Source: an uncultured Bacteroidota bacterium
Lineage (GTDB): Bacteria > Bacteroidota > Bacteroidia > UKL13-3
Direction of reading: 5' to 3'
Assembly (NCBI GenBank): GCA_903888395.1
Contig: CAISTO010000306.1
Location: 1-8,189 of the forward strand
Length of the DNA: 8,189 bases
Both the position numbers and the translations under genes were made by a program. Below the pieces are notes generated by a model. The model saw only the letters and a list, made by a program, of their open reading frames with translations. It did not search any database and was not told the origin of the DNA. Positions 6,144 to 8,189 of the stretch are shown here, one piece after another; position 1 is the first letter of the stretch; every line of letters begins with the position of its first letter.

Positions 6144-6157
6144 TTTCCTGTAAGATT

Positions 6158-6190
6158 TCCAACATCCAACATTCAACATCCAACATCCAA
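6158..6190 (+). repeat. 7-bp tandem repeat, unit TCCAACA, about 4.7 copies
   Basis: Units start at 6158, 6165, 6172, 6179 and 6186. The third unit is TTCAACA and the last is partial (TCCAA). All other units are identical. The array ends directly at the TCCCGAT hairpin. Function unknown; it is too short and lacks spacers to be a CRISPR. Confidence 0.85.
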
Positions 6191-6206
6191 TCCCGATACA
6201 TCGGGA
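6191..6206. repeat. Short palindrome TCCCGAT-AC-ATCGGGA
   Basis: Perfect 7-bp arms with a 2-bp centre, directly abutting the tandem repeat. GC content is higher than in the surroundings. It could be a protein-binding palindrome or part of an intergenic repeat; no T-run follows, so it is not a clear terminator. Confidence 0.7.
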
Positions 6207-6259
6207 CATCATTTGATTTTTGCTGCTAAAAGTTAAATAGTATGTTTTAAAAAATAGTA

Positions 6260-6267
6260 TAAGTTTG
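6260..6267 (+). promoter_or_regulatory. Candidate -7 element for the trans-sulfuration gene
   Basis: TAAGTTTG matches TAnnTTTG and ends 28 bases before the ATG at 6296, giving a leader of roughly 22 nt. No TTTG or TTG lies at the expected -33 distance, so support rests on the -7 word and position. Confidence 0.4.
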
Positions 6268-6295
6268 TAACATAAATTTTAAAATCAATTCAACT

Positions 6296-7435
6296 ATGAA
6301 ATTTGCTACCAAAGCTATACATGCTGGACAAGAACCTGATCCAACTACAGGTGCAGTAATGACTCCCATTTATCAAACGTCTACTTTTTGGCAAGCTAGT
6401 CCGGGTAAACACCAAGGATATGCTTATGCTCGTGGAAAAAACCCAACGCGTGATGCTTTACAAAAATGTATTGCAGCTTTAGAAAACGGTAAACATGGTT
6501 TGTGTTTTAGTAGTGGAATGGGTGCCATTGACGCAGTAGTTAAGCTTTTGAAACCAGGTGATGAAGTAATTACAGGTAACGATTTATATGGTGGAACTTA
6601 CCGCATGTTTACTAAAATTTTTGCTAATTATGGCATCAAATTTCATTTCATTGACTTGAATAATGCACAAAATATCATAGCAAGTATCAATGCAAATACC
6701 AAGTTGATTTGGATTGAAACACCCACCAATCCTACCATGCAAATAGTTGATATTGCTGCTTGTGCAGCTATTGCCAACGCGCATCATTTAATATTAGGAG
6801 TCGACAATACTTTTGCCTCACCCTATTTGCAAAATCCATTAGATTTAGGCGCACATATAGTTATGCATTCGGCTACTAAATACATGGGCGGACATAGCGA
6901 TGTAATTATGGGTGCATTAATTGTAAACGATGATTCTTTGTTTGAGCAATTAGCATTTATCAATAACAGTTGTGGTGCTACTCCAGGCCCCCAAGATTGT
7001 TTCTTGGTATTACGTGGTTTAAAAACTTTGCATTTGCGCATGAAAGCACATTGCGAAAACGGAAAAGTAATAGCCCATTTATTAGCCAAACATCCCAAAA
7101 TAGAAAAAGTGTATTGGCCAGGTTTTGAAAATCATCCGAACCACGACATTGCAAAAAGACAAATGAGCGATTTTGGTGGAATGATATCTATTGTGCTGAA
7201 AAATGCAAGTTTGGAAGATACTTTTAAAATTGCATCAGGATTTAAAGTATTTACCTTAGCCGAAAGCTTGGGTGGCGTAGAAAGTTTAATTAACCATCCT
7301 GCAACCATGACTCACGCTTCAATTCCTAAAGCAGAACGCGAAGCCGCTGGAGTTGTTGATAGCTTGTTACGCCTAAGTGTTGGCGTAGAAGATATAGACG
7401 ATTTAGTGGAAGATATTTTAAATGTTTTAGGATAA
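6296..7435 (+). CDS. PLP-dependent trans-sulfuration enzyme (cystathionine gamma-synthase/gamma-lyase type)
   Basis: This is a cytosolic enzyme of the Cys/Met metabolism PLP family, 379 residues, the usual full length. Family landmarks in order: YAYARGKNPTRDAL (Y44, R46, phosphate contact from the partner subunit), FSSGMGAI (71-78), DLYGGTYR with Y99 stacking on PLP, ETPTNP (141-146), VDNTFASPY with D170, SATKYMGGHSD with the Schiff-base lysine K195, LRGLKTLHLRM, and AESLGGVESLINHPATMTH with E323. It should form cystathionine from an acylated homoserine and cysteine (MetB-type) or split cystathionine to cysteine, 2-oxobutyrate and ammonia (lyase-type). The two share these motifs and I cannot separate them by eye, so no symbol is given. 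The start ATG gives the standard N-terminus FATKAIHAGQ. It is followed by a strong terminator and stands alone on its strand, so it is likely monocistronic. Confidence 0.93.
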   Translation: MKFATKAIHAGQEPDPTTGAVMTPIYQTSTFWQASPGKHQGYAYARGKNPTRDALQKCIAALENGKHGLCFSSGMGAIDAVVKLLKPGDEVITGNDLYGGTYRMFTKIFANYGIKFHFIDLNNAQNIIASINANTKLIWIETPTNPTMQIVDIAACAAIANAHHLILGVDNTFASPYLQNPLDLGAHIVMHSATKYMGGHSDVIMGALIVNDDSLFEQLAFINNSCGATPGPQDCFLVLRGLKTLHLRMKAHCENGKVIAHLLAKHPKIEKVYWPGFENHPNHDIAKRQMSDFGGMISIVLKNASLEDTFKIASGFKVFTLAESLGGVESLINHPATMTHASIPKAEREAAGVVDSLLRLSVGVEDIDDLVEDILNVLG

Positions 7436-7456
7436 ATAGTAATTAAAAATAAACAA

Positions 7457-7498
7457 AAAAAAAAGAACGTTCATCGAGAGATAAACGTTCTTTTTTTT
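7457..7498. terminator. Bidirectional intrinsic terminator between convergent genes
   Basis: AAAAAAAAGAACGTT (7457-7471) is the exact reverse complement of AACGTTCTTTTTTTT (7484-7498). Inside the loop ATC (7473-7475) and GAT (7480-7482) pair around GAGA, a GNRA-type tetraloop, with a single c/a mismatch between the stems. The A-run on one side and T-run on the other serve as U-tracts in both directions, ending the trans-sulfuration gene (plus) and the beta-barrel gene (minus). Confidence 0.93.
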
Positions 7499-7515
7499 GT
7501 TTATTCAAAGATTAA

Positions 7516-8175
7516 CTATTCAAAAATGTTAAACCTAGCACCCACGTTTAATGAAACATGCATAACAACTGGTTTTAAGTCGGTATAATCTAGTGTTTCA
7601 TTTGAAAATGATACAATTGGCAAACCTAATTTAGTTTCTGCAAAAACATTCAATCTATCAAGGTTAAAATTAGCACCAATCCCTAAATCAAATACAATTC
7701 CACTTATAGAGTTTAATCCTGGTTCCATTTCATATAAATTTTGGTCATAATCAGCAATTGTTTGGGTGGCCGATTTAAGTATGTAGCCACCACCTATAAT
7801 TCCATGCAATGAAAATGGATCTTCGTTTTCGTGAACAAAAGTGTAATTATAGGCACCTGAAATATTAAATATTTTGCAATGATCTATGGTTGGAACATTG
7901 ATAGTTTGAGGATTTGTTCTATAACTTTGTGCATAAGCTATTTCTGAGCTTACAGCATCAAATGGTAAATTGTAATTAAATCCTACCACAAATGCTGCTT
8001 TTTCATCAATTAAGTAGTTAGCTCTAAAATGAATATTGAATGTATTAATATTTGGAGAATACATAAAAGCACCTACTCCTAAGCCAAAACTTAATTTTTC
8101 ATTATCAAATTGAGCCTGCGTTTTAAATATTCCAATGCTTAAAAGAAAGCTTAGTAATAATAATATTTTTTTCAT
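7516..8175 (-). CDS. Small outer-membrane beta-barrel protein, function unknown
   Basis: This is a 219-residue exported protein. The N-terminus MKKILLLLSFLLSIGIF followed by KTQAQF is a clear signal peptide, with likely cleavage near residues 21-22. The rest is made of alternating hydrophobic/polar strands with Gly and aromatic residues (LSFGLGVGAFMYSP, FNIHFRANYLI, AAFVVGFNYNLPF, FNISGAYNYTFV, GIIGGGYIL, VFDLGIGANFNL, HVSLNVGARFNIFE), consistent with a barrel of roughly 8-10 strands of the Bacteroidota outer-membrane beta-barrel/porin-like type. It lacks an OmpA peptidoglycan-binding domain. The last residues NIFE put Phe one before the end, near the usual barrel-assembly signal. The start ATG is 14 bases from the window edge, so its promoter is outside. 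No specific ligand or role can be assigned. Confidence 0.82.
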   Translation of the reverse strand: MKKILLLLSFLLSIGIFKTQAQFDNEKLSFGLGVGAFMYSPNINTFNIHFRANYLIDEKAAFVVGFNYNLPFDAVSSEIAYAQSYRTNPQTINVPTIDHCKIFNISGAYNYTFVHENEDPFSLHGIIGGGYILKSATQTIADYDQNLYEMEPGLNSISGIVFDLGIGANFNLDRLNVFAETKLGLPIVSFSNETLDYTDLKPVVMHVSLNVGARFNIFE

Positions 8176-8189
8176 GATATTTTTTGTTA

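Larger units (their letters stand above)
5975..6295. other. 321-bp non-coding region between divergent genes
   Basis: I see no credible gene here on either strand. It holds the candidate toxin-antitoxin -7 box (5998-6005), alternative hairpins (6108-6143), a 7-bp tandem repeat (6158-6190), a short GC-containing hairpin (6191-6206) and a candidate -7 box for the trans-sulfuration gene (6260-6267). 6006-6107 shows no structure I can support. Confidence 0.6.

Noticed and set aside
6158..6190. CRISPR array
   Set aside because: Units are 7 bp and directly adjacent, with no spacers and no cas genes.
6006..6295. SAM-type riboswitch ahead of the sulfur-metabolism gene
   Set aside because: I could not find the conserved core sequences of known SAM riboswitches, and the candidate promoter leaves a leader of only about 22 nt.

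Overview
The window looks like a piece of a Bacteroidota chromosome. The DNA is strongly AT-rich, no gene has a clear Shine-Dalgarno, and several upstream regions carry the Bacteroidota -7 promoter word TAnnTTTG. The protein types also fit: a TonB receptor with an N-terminal carboxypeptidase-like domain, a small secreted beta-barrel ending in an aromatic residue, and short RelE-type toxin-antitoxin genes. The genus cannot be told from this sequence alone.

Layout. (1) 1-210 is the 3' end of riboflavin synthase. It converges on a DtxR/MntR-type metal-dependent repressor (213-860, minus strand), with only 2 bases between the two stop codons. (2) 861-938 is a divergent control region. It holds a perfect 10+4+10 palindrome that lies between the -33 and -7 elements of a good Bacteroidota promoter reading rightwards. 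(3) 939-5223 is a probable two-gene operon: a 754-residue TonB-dependent outer-membrane receptor, then a secreted seven-haem (seven CXXCH) cytochrome with C-terminal TPR repeats. (4) 5224-5488 is a multi-hairpin intergenic element bounded by near-identical 24-bp inverted repeats. (5) 5520-5974 (minus) is a RelE/ParE-like toxin with its upstream antitoxin, overlapping by one base. (6) 5975-6295 is non-coding and holds a 7-bp tandem repeat and small inverted repeats. (7) 6296-7435 is a PLP-dependent trans-sulfuration enzyme. (8) A strong bidirectional intrinsic terminator separates it from a convergent small outer-membrane beta-barrel gene (7516-8175, minus).

How the parts may work together. 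The clearest hypothesis is that the DtxR-family protein senses Fe(II) or Mn(II) and represses the adjacent TonB-receptor/heptahaem-cytochrome operon, and perhaps itself, through the palindrome. That would place a multihaem redox protein under metal control together with an outer-membrane importer, suggesting metal or haem acquisition coupled to periplasmic electron transfer. Gene order, the operator-like palindrome and the haem motifs are seen directly. The regulation, substrate and electron-transfer role are inferred. The riboflavin synthase, trans-sulfuration and beta-barrel genes look like ordinary chromosomal genes unrelated to this unit.
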